Of a DNA stretch of 15,005 nucleotides, positions 1-6,678 are shown one piece after another. The notes under the pieces were generated by a model that had not been told where the DNA came from, did no database searches, and saw only the letters and a program-made list of their open reading frames with translations. The stretch is from CALAGJ01 sp964293305 (GTDB lineage: Bacteria; Bacteroidota; Bacteroidia; Chitinophagales; Chitinophagaceae). Numbering within the stretch: the first letter of the stretch is position 1; each line of letters begins with the position of its first letter. The position numbers were made by a program, and so were the translations under genes. The stretch lies in NCBI GenBank assembly GCA_964293305.1, contig CAXYYO010000058.1, positions 1-15,005 on the forward strand, written 5' to 3'.

Positions 1-61
1 TATATTTTAGATTGAAGATTTATGAAAGTGCAAATTATAGCAATTAAAAGAAATAATTTCA

Positions 62-69
62 TAATTTTG
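62..69 (+). promoter_or_regulatory. Candidate -7 promoter box (TAATTTTG) for the Cys-rich peptide gene
   Basis: TAATTTTG fits the Bacteroidota -7 consensus TAnnTTTG. No convincing -33 TTG is seen at the usual spacing. The box ends only 5 nt before the TTG codon at 75, so transcription would start at or next to the start codon. This would be the promoter for the whole 75-5423 gene run if that run is one operon. It carries no recognisable copy of the TTGCAAT operator found further downstream. Confidence 0.5.
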
Positions 70-74
70 TAGGG

Positions 75-464
75 TTGAAAAATTTGAGTAAACATATCAG
101 CTTTGTCATTTTACTATGTTTGGGCTTTTTCCTAATGCCAAGCATAAGCTATGCTTGTGCAAAAAAAGTAGCAAAGACCGAGCAGGCTTCCTGCTCAAAA
201 GAGCAATCCGAAAGATCAGAACATAAAAGCAGTTGCAAGGACAAGTCCTGTAAAAAATGCAAGGATGGTCACGACTGCGATGGCAATTGCAAGCACAGTT
301 CTTGTGGATGTAGCACTTCTTCATCTTCTCTAAGCATACCGATACCAACTGATTTAAAAGTAACAACCCCTTTTGCCGAAACTAAAAAGCAAAAATTTGG
401 TTTCAAACAAGCCTATTGTTCTTCAGGCTACTATTCTATTTGGCAACCGCCTAAAATAAGCTAA
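75..464 (+). CDS. Small secreted Cys-rich protein with SIWxPPK tail (DUF6660-like)
   Basis: This is a predicted 129-residue exported protein, probably a periplasmic or surface metal-binding peptide. Residues 1-27 form a signal peptide (hydrophobic 8-22, likely cut after SYA, before Cys28). The mature part carries ten Cys, clustered as CKKC (59-62), CDGNC (68-72) and CGC (77-79), plus Lys, Ser and His, as in metal-binding peptides. The tail SIWQPPK (121-127) matches the tail of the protein at 6118-6444 (SIWHPPK), so I regard them as distant paralogues although the middle parts differ. The start is uncertain: no in-frame ATG lies before the signal peptide. TTG at 75 gives the longest form; TTG at 84 has an AGGG (71-74) nine bases upstream and would shorten the protein by three residues. 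It leads the copper-type gene run. The specific metal is not shown. Confidence 0.72.
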   Translation: MKNLSKHISFVILLCLGFFLMPSISYACAKKVAKTEQASCSKEQSERSEHKSSCKDKSCKKCKDGHDCDGNCKHSSCGCSTSSSSLSIPIPTDLKVTTPFAETKKQKFGFKQAYCSSGYYSIWQPPKIS

Positions 465-468
465 AACG

Positions 469-484
469 ATGGCTTAACAGCCAT
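469..484 (+). other. Short hairpin in the gap between 464 and 558
   Basis: ATGGCT-TAAC-AGCCAT forms a perfect 6-bp stem with a 4-nt loop a few bases after the stop codon of the first gene. No T-run follows, so it is not a convincing intrinsic terminator. It could be a processing or attenuation point between the small-protein gene and the rest of the run. The rest of this gap holds only a weak promoter-like AATCTTTG (521-528), one mismatch from TAnnTTTG. Confidence 0.35.
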
Positions 485-557
485 AGTTATGTCTTCTCGA
501 AAGCTATTAAGTTTTCGCACAATCTTTGTATATCTTATTAAATTAAAAATTTTCAAA

Positions 558-1436
558 ATGAAATCATTATCAAAAATAGTGATGGTAATCGCCGTATTAC
601 TATCATCAGTAAACAGTTTCGCACAAATCAAAAATGAAAAAACAGAAACCGTAAAAATATATGGCAACTGCGAAATGTGTAAAAAAACCATCGAAAAAGC
701 AGGCAATTTAAAAAATGTAGCCACGGTAAATTGGAATAAAGATACCAAGATGGCTACACTCAACTATGATGGTAAAAAAACAAATCAGGATGAAATACTG
801 AAACGTATTGCTTTGGCAGGTTATGACAGTGAGAAATTTTTGGCTCCGGATGATGTATATGCAAAATTATCCGACTGTTGCCAGTATAAAAGGGAACTAA
901 AACCAATTGCAAAAACCAAAGATGCAGGTATGGATATGAAAAATGAACACGCCAACCATAACCAAAGCGATATGGCTCAAAAAAACACCACTGAAACGCA
1001 AAATGTACCGCAATTAAAAGCCGTTTTCGATAACTACTTTTCGGTTAAAGATGCATTAGTAAAAACTGATGCAGGTATCTCATCTGCAAAAGCCGCTGAA
1101 TTGGTAAAAGCTATTAAAGCAGTAGAAATGACAAAACTTTCTACTGAAGAACATACTGTTTGGATGAAAGTAATGAAAGAACTGACGGCAAATGCTGAAA
1201 AGATTGCTACTTCCAAAGATGTTGCCAAACAAAGAGAAACTTTCGTTTTGCTTTCTAAGAATATGTATGAATTAACTAAGGTATCAAAACAAGAAGCACC
1301 TGTTTATTATCTGCATTGCCCTATGTACAATAATGGGAAAGGTGCAAACTGGTTAAGTAAGGAAGAAGTGGTTAAAAACCCATATTACGGTTCTAAAATG
1401 CTTACCTGCGGTAGTGTGCAGGAAACTATTAAATAA
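558..1436 (+). CDS. Periplasmic HMA-domain / DUF3347 metal-binding protein
   Basis: The 292-residue protein probably binds copper in the periplasm and passes it to partners. Residues 1-22 are a signal peptide ending SFAQ, a typical Bacteroidota cleavage site. Residues about 31-95 are a heavy-metal-associated (HMA) domain with the metal motif GNCEMC (Cys38, Cys41). A Cys pair (107-108) and a Met/His-rich linker (about 122-140) follow. The C-terminal part (about 155-292) is DUF3347, with HCPM at 253-256 and MLTCG at 281-285; these conserved Cys, His and Met are the likely second metal site. The ATG at 558 is chosen because it opens directly into the signal peptide; an upstream in-frame ATG at 489 would add 23 unrelated residues. 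The lipoprotein at 2017 is a paralogue of its C-terminal domain. Copper rather than another metal is inferred from the neighbouring oxidase. Confidence 0.85.
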   Translation: MKSLSKIVMVIAVLLSSVNSFAQIKNEKTETVKIYGNCEMCKKTIEKAGNLKNVATVNWNKDTKMATLNYDGKKTNQDEILKRIALAGYDSEKFLAPDDVYAKLSDCCQYKRELKPIAKTKDAGMDMKNEHANHNQSDMAQKNTTETQNVPQLKAVFDNYFSVKDALVKTDAGISSAKAAELVKAIKAVEMTKLSTEEHTVWMKVMKELTANAEKIATSKDVAKQRETFVLLSKNMYELTKVSKQEAPVYYLHCPMYNNGKGANWLSKEEVVKNPYYGSKMLTCGSVQETIK

Positions 1437-1455
1437 CAAATAAAAAACAATTGTT

Positions 1456-1977
1456 ATGGAAAGTATGAAAAACCAACACGGAATGCAACATACCCAAAAG
1501 AGTGAAGAAAATAATCCCAATCATTCTTTAGCAATGTACAAACGTTTTGCTCTAATGGCTGTTGCAATGTTTGTAGCTATGTATTTTATTATGTATGCTA
1601 TGATTGACGGTTTGCAGAACCTTATCCCCAACATCAATAATTTATATATGACCCTACTAATGGTTTCGGCAATGTTGGTCATTGAAATATGGATAATGAA
1701 AGGAATGTATCAAAACAAAAAAATCAATTGGGCAATCATAACAGTTTCCCTTGCGATTGGCATCTTTTCTTGGTTCGGTATTCGGGAGCAATTATTTGTG
1801 GGAGATAAGGAGTTTGTAAAAGGTATGATACCGCATCACGCAGCAGCAGTGCTGATGTCTGAAAAAGCAAAGCTAACCGACCCCGAGCTGATAGAGTTGC
1901 AAAAAAACATACTCGAAACACAGGCAAAAGAAATCGAACTTATGAAGCGTAAGCTGAAAGAATTTGAAAACAAATAA
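1456..1977 (+). CDS. Three-helix inner-membrane protein with C-terminal DUF305 segment
   Basis: This 173-residue protein has a Met/His-containing N-terminus (GMQH near residue 10), three likely membrane helices (about 31-50, 63-84 and 91-109) and a soluble helical tail. The tail carries MIPHHAAAVLMSEKA (124-138), the His-His signature of DUF305, a ferritin-like family common beside copper and other metal-resistance genes. Only about the first half of a DUF305 domain is present, followed by a charged helix. ATG at 1456 gives the longest form; ATG at 1465 is an equally possible start. It lies 19 nt after the HMA-DUF3347 gene, so it is probably co-transcribed. A role in metal binding or relay at the membrane is inferred; no biochemical function is established from the sequence. 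Confidence 0.8.
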   Translation: MESMKNQHGMQHTQKSEENNPNHSLAMYKRFALMAVAMFVAMYFIMYAMIDGLQNLIPNINNLYMTLLMVSAMLVIEIWIMKGMYQNKKINWAIITVSLAIGIFSWFGIREQLFVGDKEFVKGMIPHHAAAVLMSEKAKLTDPELIELQKNILETQAKEIELMKRKLKEFENK

Positions 1978-2016
1978 ATAAGATAAATTCCTTTAATAAT
2001 ATTAGAAATAAATAAA

Positions 2017-2679
2017 ATGAAAAATATAATTTTCTCAATCATTACATTAGTAGCAATTGCAGTTGTAACAATTTCCTGCAATCAATCTTCAAATAAAAAT
2101 AACAACCAGCAAACTAATGATAGCACAGCCATAACTGAAACCCAAGATTTGTCAGCAGCAACACAAAATGATACAACAGCTGCCGTTACTTCAAGAGATA
2201 CACTATCTCAAAAGGTGGAAAAATCCGCTGTAAAAGAGCAGGCACAAAACTTCTCTATTGAACCAATTGTAAAAGATTATCTGGTTTTAAAAAATGCACT
2301 CGTTGCAGATAATGACAAAGCAGCTGCTAATGCAGGAAAACAACTTTTTGCTACTTTAAGCAAGGTGGATATGAAAACCATAGCTGCAAACAAGCATAAG
2401 GAGTTTATGGATATTTTCGAAAATGCTAAGGAAAATGCAGAACACATTGGCGATAATGCAGGCAAAATAGACCATCAAAGAGAACATTTAGCATCATTAA
2501 GTAAAGATGTTTCCGATCTTATAGTATTATTTGGAACTACACAAAAATTATATCAAGACCATTGTCCAATGTATAACGATGGTAAAGGTGCTGTTTGGAT
2601 TAGCGAAGCTAAAGCTATCAAAAACCCATACTATGGTGGTAAGATGCTTACCTGTGGCTCTGTAAAAAAAGAGTTCTAA
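2017..2679 (+). CDS. DUF3347 lipoprotein
   Basis: This 220-residue exported lipoprotein has a hydrophobic signal (residues 4-20) and a lipobox ending TISC, with Cys21 as the lipidated residue. A Ser/Thr/Asn/Gln-rich spacer (about 22-80) is typical of a tether. Residues about 82-220 are DUF3347, with HCPM at 182-185 and MLTCG at 210-214. The last 40 residues closely match the end of the protein at 558-1436, including KNPYYGxKMLTCGSV, so the two are paralogues. This one lacks the HMA domain and is membrane-tethered. Its stop codon is one base before the next ATG, so translational coupling is likely. A role as an anchored copper acceptor or donor is inferred. Confidence 0.85.
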   Translation: MKNIIFSIITLVAIAVVTISCNQSSNKNNNQQTNDSTAITETQDLSAATQNDTTAAVTSRDTLSQKVEKSAVKEQAQNFSIEPIVKDYLVLKNALVADNDKAAANAGKQLFATLSKVDMKTIAANKHKEFMDIFENAKENAEHIGDNAGKIDHQREHLASLSKDVSDLIVLFGTTQKLYQDHCPMYNDGKGAVWISEAKAIKNPYYGGKMLTCGSVKKEF

Positions 2680-2680
2680 A

Positions 2681-3130
2681 ATGAAGAAAGTATTAAAGAT
2701 AATATTGGCAATAGTGCTGTTTATTTTTATTGGAATGCAATTTTATCAGCCTGCCCTTAATGTAGATAAAGGGCAGGTTTACACAACCGATTTTACCCAA
2801 GCCTATAAAATGCCTGTTCAAGTAAAAGCGATGTTTCAAACCTCTTGCTACGATTGTCATAGTAACAATACTAATTATGTTTGGTACGACTATGTGCAAC
2901 CTATGAGAGCATTAGTAGAAAATCACATCAAAAACGCAAAAGAGGATTTGAATTTCAACGAATGGGATACATACTCAAATAGGAAGCAGGAAAGATTATT
3001 AAACTCAATTAAAGAACAAATCGAAACTAAACAAATGCCCTTATCATCATATACAATGATGCATAAAAATACAAAACTGAATGATGAGCAAATCAAAGTA
3101 TTAACCAATTGGTTAAAAGAGCAGAAGTAA
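2681..3130 (+). CDS. Membrane-anchored haem-binding (Haem_bd) protein
   Basis: This 149-residue protein has an N-terminal membrane anchor (about 4-22) and a periplasmic domain. CYDCH at 56-60 is a c-type haem attachment motif (CxxCH). The MPLSSYTMMHK stretch (119-129) and the following helix fit the Haem_bd family, where such a Met or His could supply the distal haem ligand. It starts one base after the DUF3347 lipoprotein stop and ends 22 nt before the multicopper oxidase, so it sits tightly inside the copper-type run. It could carry electrons to or from the oxidase or sense redox state; neither is shown. Haem attachment would need a cytochrome c maturation system elsewhere in the genome. 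Confidence 0.85.
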   Translation: MKKVLKIILAIVLFIFIGMQFYQPALNVDKGQVYTTDFTQAYKMPVQVKAMFQTSCYDCHSNNTNYVWYDYVQPMRALVENHIKNAKEDLNFNEWDTYSNRKQERLLNSIKEQIETKQMPLSSYTMMHKNTKLNDEQIKVLTNWLKEQK

Positions 3131-3152
3131 GTTTCAAAAAAAAAATATCAAA

Positions 3153-5423
3153 ATGAATATACCTAAAAATATTACGATCAGGTTGCTGCAAGCAGTTTTT
3201 ATACTGTTATGTTCGCAATCTCTCTTTGCACAAAAAGTAGTTCGTTACGAGTTGTATGTAAAAGATACGCTTGTCAACTACGCAGGCAAAGAAAAAAGAG
3301 CCATTTCCGTAAATGGTCAAATACCAATGCCAACGCTTACATTCACAGAAGGTGATACAGCCGAAATTGTTGTACATAACCAATTAAAAGAAAGTACCTC
3401 ATTGCATTGGCACGGAGTGTTCCTGCCCAACAAAGAAGATGGTGTGCCCTGGCTTACACAAAAACCTATTAAAGCAGGCACAACGTATACCTATCGTTTC
3501 CCAATTATCCAACACGGAACGCATTGGTATCACTCACATTCTGGTTTGCAGGAGCAAATTGGGATGTATGGTAGTTTTATAATGAAGAAAAAGGATGATG
3601 ATAAAACCTTTAGAAAAGGAATTGACGATTTGCCGACTGTACCCATCATTTTAAGCGAGTGGACAAATCTTAACCCCGACAACATTAACAGGATGCTGCA
3701 TAATGCCAACGATTGGGCAGCTATTAAAAAAAATGCAACACAGACTTACGCAGAAGCCATTAGAGAAGGACATTTTAAAACAAAAATAAAGAACGAATGG
3801 AAACGTATGCTGGCAATGGATGTAAGCGATGTTTATTACGATAAAATTTTAATCAACGGAAAGTATACTACCGATTTAAAAACTGTTGACGGCAAAACGC
3901 TAAAAGCAGGCGATAAAGTACGATTGCGAATATCAAACGGTGGAGCTTCATCCTATTTTTGGTTGCGGTATGCAGGCGGTAAAATAACCGTAGTTGCCAA
4001 TGACGGTAATGATGTAGAGCCTGTGGAAGTAGATAGATTAATCATTGCAGTTTCTGAAACTTACGATATTGTAGTAACAATTCCTGAAGATGGTGTTGCT
4101 TATGAGTTTCTAGCTACTACTGAAGACCGAACACAATCCGCAAGCTATTTTGTGGGCAATGGCATCAAACAATTAATATCTCCACTTCCTAAATTAAAAT
4201 ATTTTGAAGGGATGAAGATGATGAACGATATGATGAAGATGAATGGAGATTTGGACGATATGGGAATGAAAATGAGCCTGAACCAAATGGATATGAACGT
4301 GGTAATGTATCCTGAAATTACTGGAGAGGCAAAACCAAAAGAAGACCATAGTCAACACAATATGAATATGGAAAATGATCCCAACCGTTACAATGCAAAT
4401 GCTTTGGGAGAAATCAAAACGCTGAATTATGCAATGCTACAATCTCCTTCCAATACGGAACTTCCTAAAGATGCGCCAGTAAAAGAATTGAAATTTACCC
4501 TTACCGGAAATATGAACCGTTATGTGTGGAGTATGGATAATAAAATACTTTCAGAAGTTGATAAAATACCTGTAAAAAAAGGAGAAATTCTACGAATTAC
4601 CATTCATAATAACTCAATGATGCGCCACCCGATGCACTTGCATGGTTTTGATTTCAGGGTAATCAACGGTAAAGGCGAAAAATCACCACTAAAAAATGTT
4701 ATAGATATAATGCCAATGGAAACTGATACCATTGAGTTTTTAGCAAACGAAGAAGGAGATTGGTTTTTCCACTGTCATATCCTTTATCATATGATGTCGG
4801 GAATGAACAGGGTTTTTGCAGTGGATGATTATCAAAATCCGAATTTACCCAACAAAAAACAAGCCTATAACAAGTTGCAGAGAGAAAGCAATATGCCGCA
4901 CTTTATGGCGCAGAATGATTTTGCAACTAATGGTAATGATGGTGATGCAATGCTCCAGAACTCAAGATGGTCTTTAGGTACAGAATGGCGTTTGGGCTAC
5001 AATGATATGCACGGTTATGAAGTAGAAACTCATTTAGGACGATATATTGGTAAAATGCAATGGTTTATGCCATTCATCGGTTTTGACTGGAGGTATCGTA
5101 AAAAGGGAATGGACGAACACGAAACAAATTTGTTTGGGCAAAAAAATGAGAAGGATACACGTAGAGCCTTTAGTTTAGGTTTTATGTACACATTGCCAAT
5201 GTTAGTCAATTTTCAGGCAGAGGTATATCACGATGGCATTGTTAGGTTGTCATTAATGCGTGAAGACATTCCTATTTCTAAAAGATTAAGAGCAGGATTT
5301 TTGGTCAATACTGATATGGAATATATGGCAGACCTAAAGTACATCATTAACAAAAATATGGGCATCCGTACACATTACGATAGCGATATGGGTTTTGGAG
5401 TGGGGCTCGTAATGAATTATTAG
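3153..5423 (+). CDS. copA: Multicopper oxidase (PcoA/CopA type) with C-terminal CopB-like segment
   Basis: This 756-residue exported protein probably oxidises Cu(I) to Cu(II) with O2 outside the cytoplasm. The signal peptide (1-27) ends LFAQ. All copper-ligand motifs of a three-domain multicopper oxidase are visible: HWHG (85-88), HWYHSH (124-129), HPMHLHG (492-498) and HCHILYHMMSGM (540-551). The last includes the type-1 Cys541, His546 and likely axial Met551, so the oxidase should be active. Residues 351-385 are Met-rich (GMKMMNDMMKM) and 398-407 are His/Met-rich, as in copper-loading inserts. After about residue 600 the protein continues as alternating aromatic and charged strands (HLGRYIGKMQWFMPFIGFDW) ending in a terminal Tyr, resembling the CopB outer-membrane barrel. 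Usual PcoA/CopA proteins stop near the last His-Cys motif, so this looks like a CopA-CopB fusion with a shortened CopB part. It is the last gene of the copper-type run. Confidence 0.9.
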   Translation: MNIPKNITIRLLQAVFILLCSQSLFAQKVVRYELYVKDTLVNYAGKEKRAISVNGQIPMPTLTFTEGDTAEIVVHNQLKESTSLHWHGVFLPNKEDGVPWLTQKPIKAGTTYTYRFPIIQHGTHWYHSHSGLQEQIGMYGSFIMKKKDDDKTFRKGIDDLPTVPIILSEWTNLNPDNINRMLHNANDWAAIKKNATQTYAEAIREGHFKTKIKNEWKRMLAMDVSDVYYDKILINGKYTTDLKTVDGKTLKAGDKVRLRISNGGASSYFWLRYAGGKITVVANDGNDVEPVEVDRLIIAVSETYDIVVTIPEDGVAYEFLATTEDRTQSASYFVGNGIKQLISPLPKLKYFEGMKMMNDMMKMNGDLDDMGMKMSLNQMDMNVVMYPEITGEAKPKEDHSQHNMNMENDPNRYNANALGEIKTLNYAMLQSPSNTELPKDAPVKELKFTLTGNMNRYVWSMDNKILSEVDKIPVKKGEILRITIHNNSMMRHPMHLHGFDFRVINGKGEKSPLKNVIDIMPMETDTIEFLANEEGDWFFHCHILYHMMSGMNRVFAVDDYQNPNLPNKKQAYNKLQRESNMPHFMAQNDFATNGNDGDAMLQNSRWSLGTEWRLGYNDMHGYEVETHLGRYIGKMQWFMPFIGFDWRYRKKGMDEHETNLFGQKNEKDTRRAFSLGFMYTLPMLVNFQAEVYHDGIVRLSLMREDIPISKRLRAGFLVNTDMEYMADLKYIINKNMGIRTHYDSDMGFGVGLVMNY

Positions 5424-5438
5424 TAAACAGTGTATATA

Positions 5439-5543
5439 TAATACGAATTAAGGGTTAAAACTATCAATTAATTTGCGGTTTGTTACAAAAAATTAAACAT
5501 TGCAAAACCATAACTATTAAAATCCAACCCTTAATTCGTATTA
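5439..5543. repeat. 18-bp perfect inverted repeat with 69-nt spacer, plus a third partial copy at 5581-5593
   Basis: TAATACGAATTAAGGGTT (5439-5456) and its exact reverse complement (5526-5543) flank a 69-nt AT-rich spacer, 15 nt after the oxidase stop codon. An inner TTTGC/GCAAA pair (5472-5476 with 5502-5506) could extend the fold. A related 13-mer, AACCCTTAGTTTG, occurs at 5581-5593 (11 of 13 matches to 5526-5538). There is no terminal T-run, so it is not a classic terminator. Possibilities are a bidirectional transcript-end structure, a miniature transposon-like element (the ends abut TA), or regulator sites for the following Fur-family gene. The rest of the 5424-5650 gap holds no gene and no clear TAnnTTTG box. 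Confidence 0.75.
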
Positions 5544-5650
5544 ATAAGAAATTATATTGTAGATTAAATATAAATAGCAGAACCCTTAGTTTGAACACCC
5601 TTTTAACATAGCTCTCTATTTAGAATAAATCATAATAGAAATTAATCATT

Positions 5651-6058
5651 ATGAAAAATGAAGAAAATATTTTACAACAAAGAAATATTAAACCCACAGC
5701 AATGCGTTTGTTGGTAGTAGAAAAACTGTTGAAACAGCAATATGCCATCAGTCATAAGGAATTAGCAGAACAGTTTGAAAATGCAGATAATGTTACGCTA
5801 TTCAGAACGCTGAAAACTTTTTTAGAGCACAAACTTATCCATACTATTGACGACGGAACAGGAATTGTAAAATATGCACTTTGTCAATCGGGTTGCAATT
5901 GCAAACCTTCAGAACAGCATACGCATTTTCATTGCTCCCAGTGCCAGCGAACTTTTTGTCTTACCGATACCGAAATTCCAAACATCAATATTCCACAAAA
6001 TTTTAAATTAGAAGGCATCAATTTGGTACTTAAAGGACGATGTGACAGATGCAACTAA
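5651..6058 (+). CDS. Fur-family metalloregulator (first of two)
   Basis: This 135-residue DNA-binding repressor belongs to the Fur/Zur/PerR family. The N-terminal winged-helix part (about 1-75) carries the recognition-helix region NADNVTLFRTLKTF (44-57), matching the family pattern (D)xxTxxRTLxxL. The C-terminal dimerisation part carries HTHFHCSQC (90-98) and CDRC (131-134). The two CxxC pairs are the structural zinc site, and the His cluster is the likely sensory metal region. An extra Cys-rich stretch, CQSGCNC (78-84), lies before it. The gene is preceded by the 5439-5543 inverted repeat and ends 14 nt before the operator at 6073. It is a paralogue of the regulator at 12341. A Zur-like zinc or related divalent-metal role is inferred from the pumps it neighbours; the metal sensed cannot be read from sequence alone. 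Confidence 0.88.
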   Translation: MKNEENILQQRNIKPTAMRLLVVEKLLKQQYAISHKELAEQFENADNVTLFRTLKTFLEHKLIHTIDDGTGIVKYALCQSGCNCKPSEQHTHFHCSQCQRTFCLTDTEIPNINIPQNFKLEGINLVLKGRCDRCN

Positions 6059-6072
6059 CATGCTATGAAACT

Positions 6073-6089
6073 TTGCAATCGGATTGCAA
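6073..6089. promoter_or_regulatory. Candidate Fur-family operator 1 (TTGCAATCGGATTGCAA)
   Basis: This is a perfect 8-1-8 inverted repeat, TTGCAATC-G-GATTGCAA, with partly symmetric outer bases (C6071/G6091). Its size matches the 15-19 bp dyads bound by Fur-family dimers. It lies between a Fur-family gene and a promoter box that starts at 6102, so a bound repressor would sit about where the -33 region should be. A near-identical site with the same distance to its promoter box lies at 12752-12768. Confidence 0.75.
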
Positions 6090-6101
6090 GGATTATTTTT
6101 C

Positions 6102-6109
6102 TATATTTG
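6102..6109 (+). promoter_or_regulatory. -7 promoter box (TATATTTG) for the RND efflux module
   Basis: TATATTTG is an exact fit to TAnnTTTG. It starts 13 nt after the end of operator 1 and ends 8 nt before the ATG at 6118, implying a very short or absent 5' leader for the first gene. Its downstream genes, pump, adaptor and second regulator, are probably on the same transcript. Confidence 0.65.
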
Positions 6110-6117
6110 TACTATAA

Positions 6118-6444
6118 ATGAGATGGATAATCACAATATTGACTTTTTACCTGATGGTACTTTCTTCATTGCCTTGTAGCGATGGAAGTAATCAGTGTGA
6201 GGATACCATTCCTAAAATTGAAACCGTTCAATCTCACGACCACAATCAAGATAGCGATGACAATTGCAGTCCTTTTTGTTATTGCAATTGTTGTAGTATA
6301 AGTATTGCTACTTACCATTTCAAACCTTTTGAAATCAAGCAACCTAAACCCACTCTTGTTGTTAAAAAAATTACACTTCGTGATTTTACTTTAATTTCCT
6401 TCTACTCAGGAAGTATTTGGCATCCTCCCAAATTTACTGTTTAA
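6118..6444 (+). CDS. DUF6660-like small secreted Cys/His protein
   Basis: This predicted exported protein of 108 residues opens the RND module, as DUF6660-type proteins commonly do in Bacteroidota. Residues 1-20 form a signal-like segment ending LPC. The middle carries HDH (40-42) and a Cys cluster, CSPFCYCNCC (50-59), likely to bind a soft or borderline metal. The end has SIWHPPK (99-105), the same tail as the protein at 75-464. The ATG is preceded by the exact promoter box at 6102-6109. A role as periplasmic metal sensor, buffer or pump partner is inferred; no activity is established. A T-run follows the stop codon, but no stem sits directly before it. Confidence 0.75.
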   Translation: MRWIITILTFYLMVLSSLPCSDGSNQCEDTIPKIETVQSHDHNQDSDDNCSPFCYCNCCSISIATYHFKPFEIKQPKPTLVVKKITLRDFTLISFYSGSIWHPPKFTV

Positions 6445-6678
6445 TTTTTTCAGATTTTCTTAATGCTATTGATGGTTTGTTGCAAGCCTCAGTAATTGTA
6501 TGCCTTTTATTAGCTTTACGGTACTGTTAGCGTGATCGTGTTATGTATTTTCTATGAATGTTTGTTTATAGAAATAATTACAGGCATTATCCACTTCATC
6601 CAATAGTTATTTGATTATCTGTTGGCTTCTTATGGCAAGAGGCAATAATTTATTTATCAAAAAATTAAACAGATACAC
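6445..6678 (+). other. 234-nt gene-free leader between the small protein and the pump
   Basis: No gene of normal length lies here. Visible items are a T-run right after the upstream stop codon, a possible 10-codon reading frame (6463-6495, ending ...VCCKPQ), and a 7-bp stem (6625-6631 with 6637-6643, one G-T pair) about 35 nt before the pump start. No exact TAnnTTTG box was found, so the pump is more likely read from 6102 than from its own promoter. The length is unusual, since the other gene gaps in this module are 6-10 nt. Confidence 0.4.

Noticed and set aside
469..484. Hairpin as an intrinsic terminator after the first gene
   Set aside because: Only six pairs and no following T-run.
489..557. 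Upstream in-frame ATG that would lengthen the HMA-DUF3347 protein by 23 residues
   Set aside because: The extra residues are not signal-like and would bury the clear signal peptide that starts at 558.
5499..5505. ATTGCAA half-site within the inverted-repeat spacer as a third operator
   Set aside because: No matching TTGCAAT half lies 10 nt upstream, and no TAnnTTTG box follows at the right distance.
6415..6433. ATTTGG/CCAAAT stem near the end of the DUF6660-like gene followed later by a T-run
   Set aside because: The T-run is about 12 nt away, and the stem follows from the codons of the conserved IWHPPK tail.
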